Below, piece by piece: positions 7,009 through 14,909 of a stretch of 22,174 nucleotides of DNA. Every line of letters begins with the position of its first letter. The stretch's first letter is position 1. Where the stretch lies: the NCBI GenBank assembly GCA_004212135.1, contig RXIE01000172.1, forward strand, positions 1-22,174. Direction: 5' to 3'. The notes under the pieces are model-generated. The model was given only the letters and a program-made list of their open reading frames with translations. It made no database searches and was not told the DNA's origin. The position numbers and the translations under genes were made by a program. Source of the stretch: Candidatus Methanophagales archaeon ANME-1-THS. GTDB lineage: Archaea; Halobacteriota; Syntropharchaeia; Alkanophagales; Methanospirareceae.

Positions 7009-7254
7009 TTATAAATATTTAGCGAATTCATATGGATCGACCTTTGCCAATTTTAGCACCCCTTTCAGCGTGCCTATTTTTAACTCTCTGTGCATGGGTA
7101 TCACAGTACCAACCTTTCCCTCTGGTGTCATTTTTGAGAGTCTAACATGGCTTCCAGAGCGCCCACTTATTTCGAATCCAAATTTGTTGCAAAGAATCTT
7201 AACAGCAGTTTCCCCGGAGACTTTCCTAAGCCTTGCCAATGGAAGCCACCTCAA
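7009..7254 (-). CDS. hicA: HicA-family mRNA interferase toxin (cassette 1)
   Basis: Small double-stranded-RNA-binding-fold toxin of 81 residues. The HicA core is clear: LRKVSGETAVKILCNKFGFE, then GRSGSHVRL (31-39) containing the catalytic His, VGTVIPMHRELKIGTLKGVLK and a final helix. HicA cleaves mRNA and is held inactive by HicB. Its start lies inside the end of the upstream hicB (29-base overlap), implying translational coupling. Order is antitoxin first, toxin second. The charged residue pattern around MHRELK differs slightly from the usual PVHGNKEL, but the fold marks are intact, so it may be active. Confidence 0.82.
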   Translation of the reverse strand: MRWLPLARLRKVSGETAVKILCNKFGFEISGRSGSHVRLSKMTPEGKVGTVIPMHRELKIGTLKGVLKLAKVDPYEFAKYL

Positions 7255-7438
7255 AAGTAGTTATAATAGATTTTCTCGTCTCTTCCAGTGGGAACTCTTC
7301 TAAATACAGCTCAGTGGCTTCTTTGAGATTATTTATGGCCTCTTCTAATGTCCTCCCTTGACTAACTGTTCCCACTTCCGGACATTCGGCCACATACATA
7401 TCCTCCTCCTTATGCAACACAGCCGTAAATGTCTGCAT
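7226..7438 (-). CDS. hicB: HicB-family antitoxin (cassette 1)
   Basis: A 70-residue HicB-type antitoxin with the partial RNase-H-like fold: FTAVLHKEEDMYVAECPEVGTVSQGRTLEEAI (residues 4-35), followed by an N-x-x-E-A helix and a short C-terminal tail. There is no added helix-turn-helix domain. ATG 7438 is preceded by GGTGAT six bases upstream and a strong TATA sequence TTTTATATAAA (around 7450-7460 on the minus strand). It is upstream of and overlaps hicA, as in canonical hicBA pairs. In this family the antitoxin binds the toxin and often represses its own operon. Confidence 0.8.
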   Translation of the reverse strand: MQTFTAVLHKEEDMYVAECPEVGTVSQGRTLEEAINNLKEATELYLEEFPLEETRKSIITTFEVASIGKA

Positions 7439-7506
7439 CTTATTATCACCTGTTTATATAAAAGTGGTATTTCTATTACTTAAATTATCCACATCGATAC
7501 ACCAAG

Positions 7507-7519
7507 CGCCCAAGCCGAA
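7507..7519 (-). repeat. Right arm of inverted repeat flanking HicBA cassette 1
   Basis: CGCCCAAGCCGAA, the inverted partner of 6995-7007 with one mismatch. It lies between the hicB promoter and the second inverted-end element. Confidence 0.5.
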
Positions 7520-7536
7520 TTACCGATAACGTTTCC

Positions 7537-7604
7537 GAGCGTATCTGAAGTTCCCCTTCGGGGAATTTGGACGGAGTGCCGAAGGCACGAAGCCAGATAC
7601 GCTC
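7537..7604. repeat. Inverted-end element copy 2 with two internal hairpins
   Basis: A 68 bp unit with ends GAGCGTATCTG and CAGATACGCTC, a perfect 11 bp inverted repeat. Inside are two more perfect hairpins: TTCCCC-TTCG-GGGAA (about 7551-7565) and GTGCC-GAA-GGCAC (7576-7588). Folded as RNA or single-stranded DNA it would make a three-arm cruciform. It sits between the two HicBA cassettes. Confidence 0.6.
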
Positions 7605-7618
7605 TGACAGGCGACGCG

Positions 7619-7876
7619 TCAATCATCTTTCCGTTTTCCTGTGTATCCCAAATATGACTCTGAAAATTCGTCTAAACTCATTTCCAAGTCTTCTCTGATT
7701 ATCTTACGAAGAAGCCCTTTGGGTATATCCTTGTTTCCATGTACAGGAACGGTGGTTAACCTCCCGTCTTCTGCTCTCAACCTTACATGAGAACCTTTTG
7801 TTCTTATAACCCTGAAGCCCATCGATTCCAAAAACTTTACGAGTTCCCTCCCTTTGATTACGGGAAGTTTAGACAT
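7619..7876 (-). CDS. hicA: HicA-family mRNA interferase toxin (cassette 2)
   Basis: An 85-residue HicA close to the family consensus: LPVIKGRELVKFLESMGFRVIRTKGSHVRLRAEDGR in sequence, with the GSHVRL active-site block at residues 28-33, then TTVPVHGNKDIPKGLLRKIIRE. The start ATG 7876 overlaps the last eight bases of the hicB upstream, again antitoxin first. It is clearly diverged from the cassette 1 toxin, so the two cassettes are separate acquisitions or an old duplication. The C-terminal tail (GYTGKRKDD) is slightly longer than usual. Confidence 0.87.
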   Translation of the reverse strand: MSKLPVIKGRELVKFLESMGFRVIRTKGSHVRLRAEDGRLTTVPVHGNKDIPKGLLRKIIREDLEMSLDEFSESYLGYTGKRKDD

Positions 7877-8090
7877 TCTGAGCTACTTCCAGTTCTCTAA
7901 ATCCTACAAACTTATTAAGCTCCTCGACCTTTGTCTCCTCAAGGCACATCTCTATGACTTCCCTTATATTCTCCAGTGCCTCATCGATGGTTTCACCATA
8001 TGAGTGACAACTCCTGAACAGTGGGCAACTTACAATGTAATACCCGTCCTCATCCATCTCAATAATTATGGGTAGATGTAATTTTTCCAT
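7869..8090 (-). CDS. hicB: HicB-family antitoxin (cassette 2)
   Basis: HicB-type antitoxin of 73 residues from ATG 8090: PIIIEMDEDGYYIVSCPLF core, then a Ser-Tyr-Gly-Glu-Thr turn, DEALENIREVIEMCLEE helix and a short tail. ATG 8090 is chosen over an upstream TTG at 8105 because GGAGGT lies seven bases before it. It overlaps the toxin start by eight bases. The CPLFRSCHSYGET segment replaces the usual CPELPGCFTQGET, a conservative variation. It would neutralise the neighbouring HicA. Confidence 0.82.
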   Translation of the reverse strand: MEKLHLPIIIEMDEDGYYIVSCPLFRSCHSYGETIDEALENIREVIEMCLEETKVEELNKFVGFRELEVAQNV

Positions 8091-8257
8091 TTCTGATACC
8101 TCCAATTTTCATATACAAGACCAATATATTAAAGTCATGTCGCCTAACGATTCCGGTGTATGGAAAGTGCGAGGCGAAGCCAAGCATTTTGGTGATCGTG
8201 AGCGAACTGCCTACAGCCTGTTATATGAAAGCGAATGCGATTGAGCGTGTCGGCAAG

Positions 8258-8655
8258 TCAGCTCTCCACAATGTCTTTGCATATGGTATTGAAATCCTCC
8301 TCAGTGATACCTATTATAGAAACCTGGAGATATTGGTTCCATGTTCTCCCTTTGTCTGCAATGAATACAATGTCATCTAATAGATTGGGTCTATTCCATT
8401 GGGCTTTATTTCCTATTTTTTCAGTAGAAAAGTAAATCGGATTTGGCTTTTTACTTTCGTGGATTATTTTGAATCTAATTCTATAAGGAAAAAGGAATTT
8501 GTTACGTCCCTTGGTCCAGCCGATGTCCTCTTCACTATAAAAATACACTTCAACAAATTCAACAACCGCGACGAACTTTTACCATGATTGTAAACCACAG
8601 CTCTGTCGCCAGCTTTCAAAAATTTCTCTAACGTTACATAATATCGAGCGTCCAT
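8258..8655 (-). pseudogene. EVE/PUA-like domain protein, frameshifted
   Basis: Two overlapping reading frames join into one EVE-like protein. The first frame (from ATG 8655) gives YYVTLEKFLKAGDRAVVYNHGK; the second continues KFVAVVEFVEVYFYSEEDIGW and on through FLFPYRIRFKIIHE, WNRPNLLDDIVFI and ITEEDF to a stop at 8258. The join is at an A4 run (TTTT at 8577-8580 on the plus strand), where one additional A restores the frame. EVE domains bind modified bases in DNA or RNA. The N-terminus is also shorter than usual, as an in-frame stop lies just before ATG 8655. This may be a true pseudogene or a homopolymer sequencing error. Family assignment is by pattern and moderate. Confidence 0.5.
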
Positions 8656-8837
8656 TCCTCAGACACTATTTCGCTTGCATATTTCCCAATTTTCGGTCGA
8701 AGTTGAAATGCACCAATATCTCATATATTTTTTCACCGTGATATATCTGAAGTCCATCGTATATACCTACCTCTGGATGCAGATGCACCCCCTAAACATC
8801 AAAACATCCTCCACTCATCTTTTTACCTCGCTTCCCC

Positions 8838-10175
8838 CTATTTCAACTTCTTCATCATCTTACCGAGCGGCATCCCTTTCAGCATCGGCATTTTCAGGCG
8901 TCCCGAACCCAGACTTTTAACCATCTTCTGCATCATCCGATGGTACTTGAGCAACCCGTTCACCTCTGCCGTCGTCGTGCCAGAACCCCGCGCGATTCGT
9001 TTGAGCCTCGAACCGCCGATGATCTTCGGCTCGTTCAGCTCCTCCTCGGTCATTGAATCCATCATCACCTTGAATTTCTTCAATTTATCCTCGGTCAGTT
9101 GATACATCTGTTCATCGAGATCAATGCCCATACCGCCTAACGGCAGCATCTGTATCAACTTTTTAAAGGGGCCCACCTTCTTCAACGCCTCCAACTGCTT
9201 GTACAAATCCTTTAACGTGAACTTCCCCTTCAAGAGGTCGAGATCAACATCCTCCTCCGTCAGGCTCTCTTGCGCCATCTCGATTAAGGATTTTATATCG
9301 CCCATCCCGAGCAGCCGGGAGATGAAACTGTTAGATTCAAATTTCTCGAAATCATCCACCTTCTCCCCAATCCCAATGAATGCAACGCCTGACTTCGTCT
9401 CAGCGACTGCGGATAGCGCACCGCCTCCTTTGGCAGTTCCGTCCATCTTGGTGATAATAATGCCGGTGATGCCGATTGCGTCATCAAACGCCCTCGCCTG
9501 CACCGATGCCTGCTGCCCTATGCTCGCATCAAGAACGAGGAACCGCTGTTCGGGCTTTATCAGCTCTTCGATCTCCCTTATCTCATCGATCATGGCTTCC
9601 TCCAGAGCGTGCCGCCCTGCCGTATCGATGATCTTCACATCATACCTCTCGAACCCTCTTACTCCTGCCTTTACGATGTCGATCACACGCTTCCCTGCTG
9701 GTAGATCGCCACCATCATAAAAGGGGACGCCGATCTTATCACACAACTGGCGGAGCTGATCAGATGCTGCCGGTCTATACACATCGGCACTGATAACCGC
9801 AGGCTTCAAGCCCTTCTTTTGAACGTAGCGCGCAAGTTTCGCACACGATGAGGTCTTTCCTGAGCCGTGCAACCCGACCATCATGATCTTCTGTGGCGCT
9901 AATGGAACTTCCACACCCTTCCCGATAATGTTCACCAGCTCCTCATAGACCACCTTGATCACATGTTCGCGCGGGTTCAAGACCAGCTTCTCCTTTAAAC
10001 TCCGTTCTCGTATGCGATCCGAGATCTCCTTCACCAGTGAGATCTTGACATCTGCCTGTATCAGTGCCCGCTGGATGTCGCGCACGAGCTCGTCAACCAT
10101 CTGCCTGTCTATCCGGTTCGCCATCGCGATCTTCCGAATCGTTTCTTTCAGCGAGCTACTTAACTTCTCTAACAT
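8838..10175 (-). CDS. srp54: Signal recognition particle 54 kDa protein
   Basis: GTPase that binds signal sequences and 7S RNA and delivers ribosomes to the SecYEG translocon at the membrane. The 445 residues have the N helical bundle, then the G domain with GLHGSGKT (105-112), DTAGRH and TKMDGTAKGG, followed by the methionine-rich M domain (from about 310; GMGIDLDEQMYQLTEDKLKKFK, MMQKM). The length matches archaeal SRP54. ATG 10175 has GAGGAG nine bases upstream. A 34-codon open frame ends just before this ribosome site. No ftsY is adjacent in the window. Confidence 0.96.
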   Translation of the reverse strand: MLEKLSSSLKETIRKIAMANRIDRQMVDELVRDIQRALIQADVKISLVKEISDRIRERSLKEKLVLNPREHVIKVVYEELVNIIGKGVEVPLAPQKIMMVGLHGSGKTSSCAKLARYVQKKGLKPAVISADVYRPAASDQLRQLCDKIGVPFYDGGDLPAGKRVIDIVKAGVRGFERYDVKIIDTAGRHALEEAMIDEIREIEELIKPEQRFLVLDASIGQQASVQARAFDDAIGITGIIITKMDGTAKGGGALSAVAETKSGVAFIGIGEKVDDFEKFESNSFISRLLGMGDIKSLIEMAQESLTEEDVDLDLLKGKFTLKDLYKQLEALKKVGPFKKLIQMLPLGGMGIDLDEQMYQLTEDKLKKFKVMMDSMTEEELNEPKIIGGSRLKRIARGSGTTTAEVNGLLKYHRMMQKMVKSLGSGRLKMPMLKGMPLGKMMKKLK

Positions 10176-10187
10176 GTCATATGCTCC

Positions 10188-10292
10188 TCAATTTCCCTGC
10201 ACGCGAATGAACTCATGGTTTAATTTTAGTCCGAGGTTGGTTAAGCCGTGTAGGTGATCGAACGGGTTGTAGCCCTCGAAAAGAAATACCAT
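10188..10292 (-). CDS. Possible small ORF in the srp54 leader
   Basis: A 34-residue frame beginning at ATG 10292 (MVFLFEGYNPFDHLHGL...) ends with a TGA that abuts the GAGGAG ribosome site of srp54. A TATA-like box (CCTTTTTATCC, 10298-10308) is so close that its transcript would start after this ATG, which argues against translation. It could be a leader peptide if a promoter lies further upstream, or a chance frame. No family recognised. Confidence 0.15.
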   Translation of the reverse strand: MVFLFEGYNPFDHLHGLTNLGLKLNHEFIRVQGN

Positions 10293-10371
10293 GTGACAAG
10301 GATAAAAAGGTTTCTCGTGACCGTCTGGCATGGCACCTGCCCTGAAGGGATTAGAACAGGTTACTAGAAGC

Positions 10372-11202
10372 TCATTGCCGTACGTGGATCCCCTTTTTCC
10401 CCAAATAAGCCTTTACTTCAGCAACGGTATACCTGCCGTAATGGAAGATACTCGCCGCGAGGCATGCATCCGCACCATTCACAAACGCCTCATACATATG
10501 CTCGACATCCCCCGCACCACCAGAGGCAATCACCGGGATGTCCACCGCTTCAGCAAGTGCTCTGGTGATCGGAATATCATAGCCTGCAGTGGTACCATCC
10601 CTGTCTTTTGAGGTCAGCAGGATTTCAGCAGCACCGAGCGCCTCCACCTGTTTCGCCCATTGTATCGCATCAATTCCCACTGGTTGGCGTCCGCCATAAA
10701 TGACCACTTCGTACCAGGCCATTCGACCGTCCTCCAGGCGCACTGGCATTCGTTCTGTTCTCTCCATAGCCTGATCTATCGTTTCTAATCTTCGTTTGCA
10801 ATCTATAGCAACCACGATGCGATCAGTGCCAAATCGTTCCGCGGCTTCTTTTATGAGCCCGGGATTCTTCACACCAGCGGTATTTACCCCTACCTTATCA
10901 GCGCCGGCTTCAAAGACTCGTTCAAAATCCTCAATGCTCTTTATCCCGCCACCCACACTGAGCGGGATGGAGATCTGCTCTGCTATCTGCTCCACAACCG
11001 AGGTCATGGTTTCCCTTCGCTCGTAGGACGCAGAAATATCGAGAAAAACGAGCTCGTCAGCGCCCTGCGCATCGTATCGCTTCGCGAGTTCCACCGGATC
11101 GCCCGCATATTTGAGATTCTCAAATTCGATCCCCTTAACCACCACTGCCCGCCCCTGCTCATCGAGCGTGGTATCCAGGCAGGGAATGATTCGCTTTATC
11201 AT
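10372..11202 (-). CDS. hisF: Imidazole glycerol phosphate synthase, cyclase subunit
   Basis: Cyclase half of IGP synthase; with HisH it converts PRFAR and ammonia to imidazole glycerol phosphate and AICAR, linking histidine and purine synthesis. The (beta-alpha)8 barrel is complete: IKRIIPCLD with the catalytic Asp10, VVKGIEF, SVGGGIKS, VVAIDCKRR with the second catalytic Asp, LLTSKDRDGTTAGYD and VIASGGAGDVEHM phosphate-binding loops. ATG 11202 is preferred over GTG 11211 and ATG 11208 because GAGGTG lies eight bases upstream, giving 276 residues. No other his gene is in the window. Confidence 0.95.
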   Translation of the reverse strand: MIKRIIPCLDTTLDEQGRAVVVKGIEFENLKYAGDPVELAKRYDAQGADELVFLDISASYERRETMTSVVEQIAEQISIPLSVGGGIKSIEDFERVFEAGADKVGVNTAGVKNPGLIKEAAERFGTDRIVVAIDCKRRLETIDQAMERTERMPVRLEDGRMAWYEVVIYGGRQPVGIDAIQWAKQVEALGAAEILLTSKDRDGTTAGYDIPITRALAEAVDIPVIASGGAGDVEHMYEAFVNGADACLAASIFHYGRYTVAEVKAYLGKKGIHVRQ

Positions 11203-11507
11203 CTCCATCACACCTCGTTCATCTCTGGGTACTGCAATACAAGTAGTTATAGTTAATGCGTGGGTCGGTAAAGAATATTCAAGCGAACTCTATTCGAGGC
11301 AACCTGGCTAACCAGTAACGCTGCCCCTGCGGGTTTTTGGTAGGCATTTAAAAAGATCATCACCTATAGCAAAACAATTTTTATACCAAAACCTTTATTT
11401 ATAAGAACAGAATAACGCTTTAAGCGAAGTATTAAAAGGGAATAAGAGACGTTTGGTGCCGGTATAATGGGAAGGAGAAGTAAGGTGCAACGTAAGAGAG
11501 GTAAAAA

Positions 11508-12893
11508 ATGAAGACAAAGCTGGAAATGCTCGTGCTTGTGGTTGCTTTATTCAGCTCTTATTCGTTCGTTACCCTGAACGCAACTGGACTTACTGAACCT
11601 AAACCGGTAGCAATGACCATAGAGCAAATTGATATCTTACTAAAAGAAGGTTGGACACTCGATGATTGGACTGGTTCGTATAGTGAGAATCTTATTACCA
11701 CTCCCGCCGAGACCTATTTTTACATTGAGGGTGATGATGTGAAATGTAGACTCACCAAGAATGATAACAGCGTGTATGTTTATCCGGTTGGATTACGTGT
11801 TGATGCAGATATTGTTAAAGATGATTTGAAGATTCCGCCATCTGGTCGTGGGGTCGTAAATGAGAGTGGAGCATATAGCATATCCCTGTCTGCCCCGAGT
11901 GAGGTTGGCTATTATAAAATAACGGTGTACAGCACGCACTACAAACTGATATCGTATACACGAACCTTACGAGTTGAGCCTCCTCCTGATTCTGACGGTG
12001 ATGGATGGACTGATGTTCAGGAGAGGAGAGCGGGGACTGATCCCTACAACGTCGATACCGATGGCGATGGTGCCTGGGACCCGAACGACCCGAATCCAAT
12101 CCTCGCTCCTACACCCACTCCGGTACCTGACACAGACGGTGATGGATGGACTGATGTTCAGGAGAGGAGAGCCGGAACAGATCCCTACCGTGTTGATACT
12201 GATGGCGATGGTATCTGGGACCCTATAGATGCTGATCCGCTGGGGGCACCGCCTATTCTTACCTCACGAGAGCTCTTTGCGGAGCGCGCAGTCCGTTACA
12301 GTTATAAATGGATAGCCTTACCCTATTTTTTTGGAGTGGTGTTGCTTTTGGTTCTCATTAGACGCTCAAACTTTGGGATCACGCCCATTTCCACGCTCTG
12401 GAGGGTGATATTGGGTAGTCACGCGATTAACTTGCCCGAATTCTATAAGAATGTCATCCACATTTTCACCGCATTGCTGGCATTTATGTTACCGCTTACG
12501 ATTTTTGTAGTGACCAGAGAATCACCGATTGGCTCAGAATTGGGGCGACTATTTATTGCATGGATGATATTGTTGTATATTATTGCCTTTTTAGCCTTAA
12601 TAGCCGCGATACGCGGCTTAGTGAGTACCCCACCCGGTGAACGAGGTGACAGCGCGGAAAGTAAAGAGGCTCATACAACCTTTTATTTAGCCCTGAGCTT
12701 TCTTATAGGTTTGGTACTAGTACTGTTTATATTCGCCGTGATCTACCTCTGGGGACTCCTTTTTCAGATGTTCCTCACATTTTTCCTCTTAATAGTCCTG
12801 ATCACCGTACTCTATGTGAGAAGGGTGGGACGCCAAAAAGGCAAGTCTTGGGAAGGGGATGTGAAAGAAGCAGTGAGAAAGGAGTTCTTTTGA
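11508..12893 (+). CDS. Secreted/membrane protein with two TSP3 calcium-binding repeats and C-terminal membrane helices
   Basis: A 461-residue surface protein of unknown function. Residues 1-26 look like a signal peptide (KTKLEMLVLVVALFSSYSFV). Residues 30-158 form a beta-rich external domain. Residues 161-244 hold two thrombospondin type-3 repeats built from DxDGDGWTDVQERRAGTDPY and VDTDGDG motifs, separated by a Pro/Thr linker (PTPTPVP); such Asp-rich loops bind calcium. The C-terminal half has about five membrane helices (near 267-285, 313-335, 347-368, 391-415, 418-437), with positively charged ends. The two repeats are nearly identical at DNA level with a 141-base period. Start ATG 11508 has GAGAGGT six bases upstream, and AT-rich boxes near 11376-11402 are candidate promoters. 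Possibly an adhesion or envelope protein; function not assignable. Confidence 0.78.
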   Translation: MKTKLEMLVLVVALFSSYSFVTLNATGLTEPKPVAMTIEQIDILLKEGWTLDDWTGSYSENLITTPAETYFYIEGDDVKCRLTKNDNSVYVYPVGLRVDADIVKDDLKIPPSGRGVVNESGAYSISLSAPSEVGYYKITVYSTHYKLISYTRTLRVEPPPDSDGDGWTDVQERRAGTDPYNVDTDGDGAWDPNDPNPILAPTPTPVPDTDGDGWTDVQERRAGTDPYRVDTDGDGIWDPIDADPLGAPPILTSRELFAERAVRYSYKWIALPYFFGVVLLLVLIRRSNFGITPISTLWRVILGSHAINLPEFYKNVIHIFTALLAFMLPLTIFVVTRESPIGSELGRLFIAWMILLYIIAFLALIAAIRGLVSTPPGERGDSAESKEAHTTFYLALSFLIGLVLVLFIFAVIYLWGLLFQMFLTFFLLIVLITVLYVRRVGRQKGKSWEGDVKEAVRKEFF

Positions 12894-13022
12894 GAGTATA
12901 AACGTATCCACTCGTGGTTTTATTCTTGCTCTGAATACGAGTATTTTTCCTGCTCGAAACGTTCCTTCGTTGAATTATCGTGTGAACGTACCTCGGAACT
13001 ACAAACTGAAAGAAGCGTTAAC

Positions 13023-14090
13023 ATGGGGATGAAAACAACGACCTGCGTGAGAGAGGCTTTGCTGTATGAGCCAGAAGGGCAGAAGGTGCGATGCAAGACC
13101 TGTGAACGGTTCTGCGAGATTGCAGTCGGCACGCTGGGGTTCTGTAAAACGCGAATGAATAGAGATGGGAAACTCTATACCCTTGAATACGGCGATATCT
13201 CCTCGCTGAGTGCCAATCCGATAGAAAAGAAACCGTTCTTCCATTTCTTCCCGGGAAGTAAAGCATTAACGGCTGGGAGCTACGGCTGTAATTTCTCCTG
13301 CCCCTGGTGCCAGAACTGGGATATCAGCAAATCTGCTCCTTCACGTGATTTGTTCGATCAAACGTTTCCCCACAGAGTGTGTAATTACATCTCGCCCGAG
13401 AGATTCGTTCGACTGGTCAAGGAAAGGGGATGCCAGGGAACTTCGATATCATTCAACGAGCCCACACTGCTCCTTGAATACTCACTCGATGTCTTTGCAC
13501 TCGCCAGGAAGCAGGGCTACTACAATACCTTCGTGACCAATGGCTATATGAGTGCGGACGCGCTCAACGTGCTGGTGGAGTGCGGATTGGATGCGATGAA
13601 TGTGGATGTAAAAGGCTGCAAGGATGCGGTGCTGCACTATTGTGGCGCAGATATCGAGAAGGTATGGCGGAATATCAGAGAGGCGAAGCACAGGGGGGTT
13701 CATATCGAGATCACCACGCTCGTTATACCCGGGGTGAATGATACCGCAGACTGCTTGAGAAGCATCGCGTCGAGGATCAGGAAAGAGACGGGTGAGAAGA
13801 CACCCTGGCATCTAACGCAGTACTATCCTGCTTACCGGTCGCTCGAACTCGGCCTTTACCGGGGAAGGACACCGGTTGAGACCCTGGAACGGGCCTGGAG
13901 GCTAGGAAAAGAAGAAGGGTTGCAGTACGTGTACCTCGGAAATGTCCCGGGTCACCCCTATGAAAATACCTATTGCCCGGATTGCGGTGAACTGATCATT
14001 GAACGTTATGGATTTACCGTAACGAGTTATCGCCTTACCGGAGCGCATACCTGTCCCGCTTGTGGGGCGGCTATCCTGGTGAGATCATAA
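13023..14090 (+). CDS. amrS: AmmeMemoRadiSam system radical SAM enzyme
   Basis: Radical SAM protein of the AmrS family, related to pyruvate formate-lyase activators. The 355 residues begin with a Cys-rich region (CKTCERFCEIAVGTLGFCKTR, residues 24-44), then the DISSLSANPIEKKPFFHF segment diagnostic of the family, and the [4Fe-4S] motif CNFSCPWC (89-96), with spacing CX3CX2C. The C-terminus carries a zinc-ribbon-like pair, CPDC (about 318) and CPAC. The partner proteins of the system, AMMECR1 and Memo, are not in the window. The following DUF116 gene is on the same strand. The substrate of this system is not fully settled; the family call is strong. Confidence 0.88.
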   Translation: MGMKTTTCVREALLYEPEGQKVRCKTCERFCEIAVGTLGFCKTRMNRDGKLYTLEYGDISSLSANPIEKKPFFHFFPGSKALTAGSYGCNFSCPWCQNWDISKSAPSRDLFDQTFPHRVCNYISPERFVRLVKERGCQGTSISFNEPTLLLEYSLDVFALARKQGYYNTFVTNGYMSADALNVLVECGLDAMNVDVKGCKDAVLHYCGADIEKVWRNIREAKHRGVHIEITTLVIPGVNDTADCLRSIASRIRKETGEKTPWHLTQYYPAYRSLELGLYRGRTPVETLERAWRLGKEEGLQYVYLGNVPGHPYENTYCPDCGELIIERYGFTVTSYRLTGAHTCPACGAAILVRS

Positions 14091-14188
14091 CGAATTTTCA
14101 GATATTGGTCATTTTACTAGTAATGATCTGGAAGCGGATAGCAACAAATCGTAATTCTTTTAATACCACTCACCGCTACTATGAAAGT

Positions 14189-14806
14189 ATGCCCTATTCG
14201 TTCACCTACGATTTGACCAAACTTCCCCGCGAATTCTTCAAAGATCTGGCGAAGCTGGTGGACAAACGAAACCTGCACAGGAAGCTCAGCGGGTTCCTTG
14301 AGCTCAGCGTGCGAAAATTTGGCGTGGATAAACTGCTCGGGATACAGTTAGAAGACGCGATTTCGATCGTCGAGGACCTGGTGGATCTCCAAATTAAAAA
14401 CCTGGTACACGAGGAGGATTACAAAAAAGCGAAGGTGAAAATACTCTTCGTGCCACATTGCTGCAGGAAATACATGGATTGGCGTTGTAAAGCGGAATTT
14501 GACCCTGATTTGTCTTCTTTCTTCTGTAACCACTGCTCACCCGATTGTTTCGCGAACCACGCGACCGAGCTTGCCGAAGCGAGCGGCTACACCGTATTCA
14601 TTCTGCCGGGCGGTTCATGTATCAAGAAGATCTTTGAACTCATCAAGTGCGATGCGGTTTCAGGAATCGCATGCCCTGAGGAGATAAAATTAGGAATAAG
14701 CGTTGCAGAATCGCAAGGATTGGCCGTTAGAGGGATTCCATTAACCAAAAACGGGTGTGCAGTGGTTACATTTAATCTTGAGAGTCTCAAGGAAGCTTTA
14801 ACGTAA
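14189..14806 (+). CDS. DUF116 family cysteine-rich protein
   Basis: Uncharacterised DUF116 protein, 205 residues from ATG 14189. The N-terminal half is helical; the C-terminal half is Cys-rich: CCRKYMDWRC, then FFCNHCSPDC, HATELAEASGYTVFILPGGSC and GIACPEEIKLG, a pattern expected for metal or Fe-S binding. The frame is open further upstream into amrS, but ATG 14189 is favoured: a TATA-like TTTTAATA (14157-14164) is about 28 bases upstream, implying a leaderless message. Function unknown. The neighbouring AmrS hints at redox or radical chemistry, but that is inference. Confidence 0.78.
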   Translation: MPYSFTYDLTKLPREFFKDLAKLVDKRNLHRKLSGFLELSVRKFGVDKLLGIQLEDAISIVEDLVDLQIKNLVHEEDYKKAKVKILFVPHCCRKYMDWRCKAEFDPDLSSFFCNHCSPDCFANHATELAEASGYTVFILPGGSCIKKIFELIKCDAVSGIACPEEIKLGISVAESQGLAVRGIPLTKNGCAVVTFNLESLKEALT

Positions 14807-14909
14807 ACGAGCAGCTTTATGCTAAACGGATCTGTCGGATCTCGTTTCTCCTCCCCGGTGACGCACCGCTTCTCCTTTTATGACCCGGGGCTCTTGCCTC
14901 CTGCACCGG

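Noticed and set aside
8141..8228. An attC-like arrangement (CGCCTAAC ... GTTATATGA) suggesting an integron recombination site between HicBA cassette 2 and the EVE-like gene.
   Set aside because: The right box does not fit GTTRRRY, the arms do not pair well, and no integrase or cassette array is present. It is more likely an ordinary degenerate stretch.
12930..12960. Short palindrome AATACGAGTATT followed by T residues after the TSP3 protein gene, as a terminator.
   Set aside because: Only five paired bases and archaeal terminators do not need a hairpin; too weak to call.
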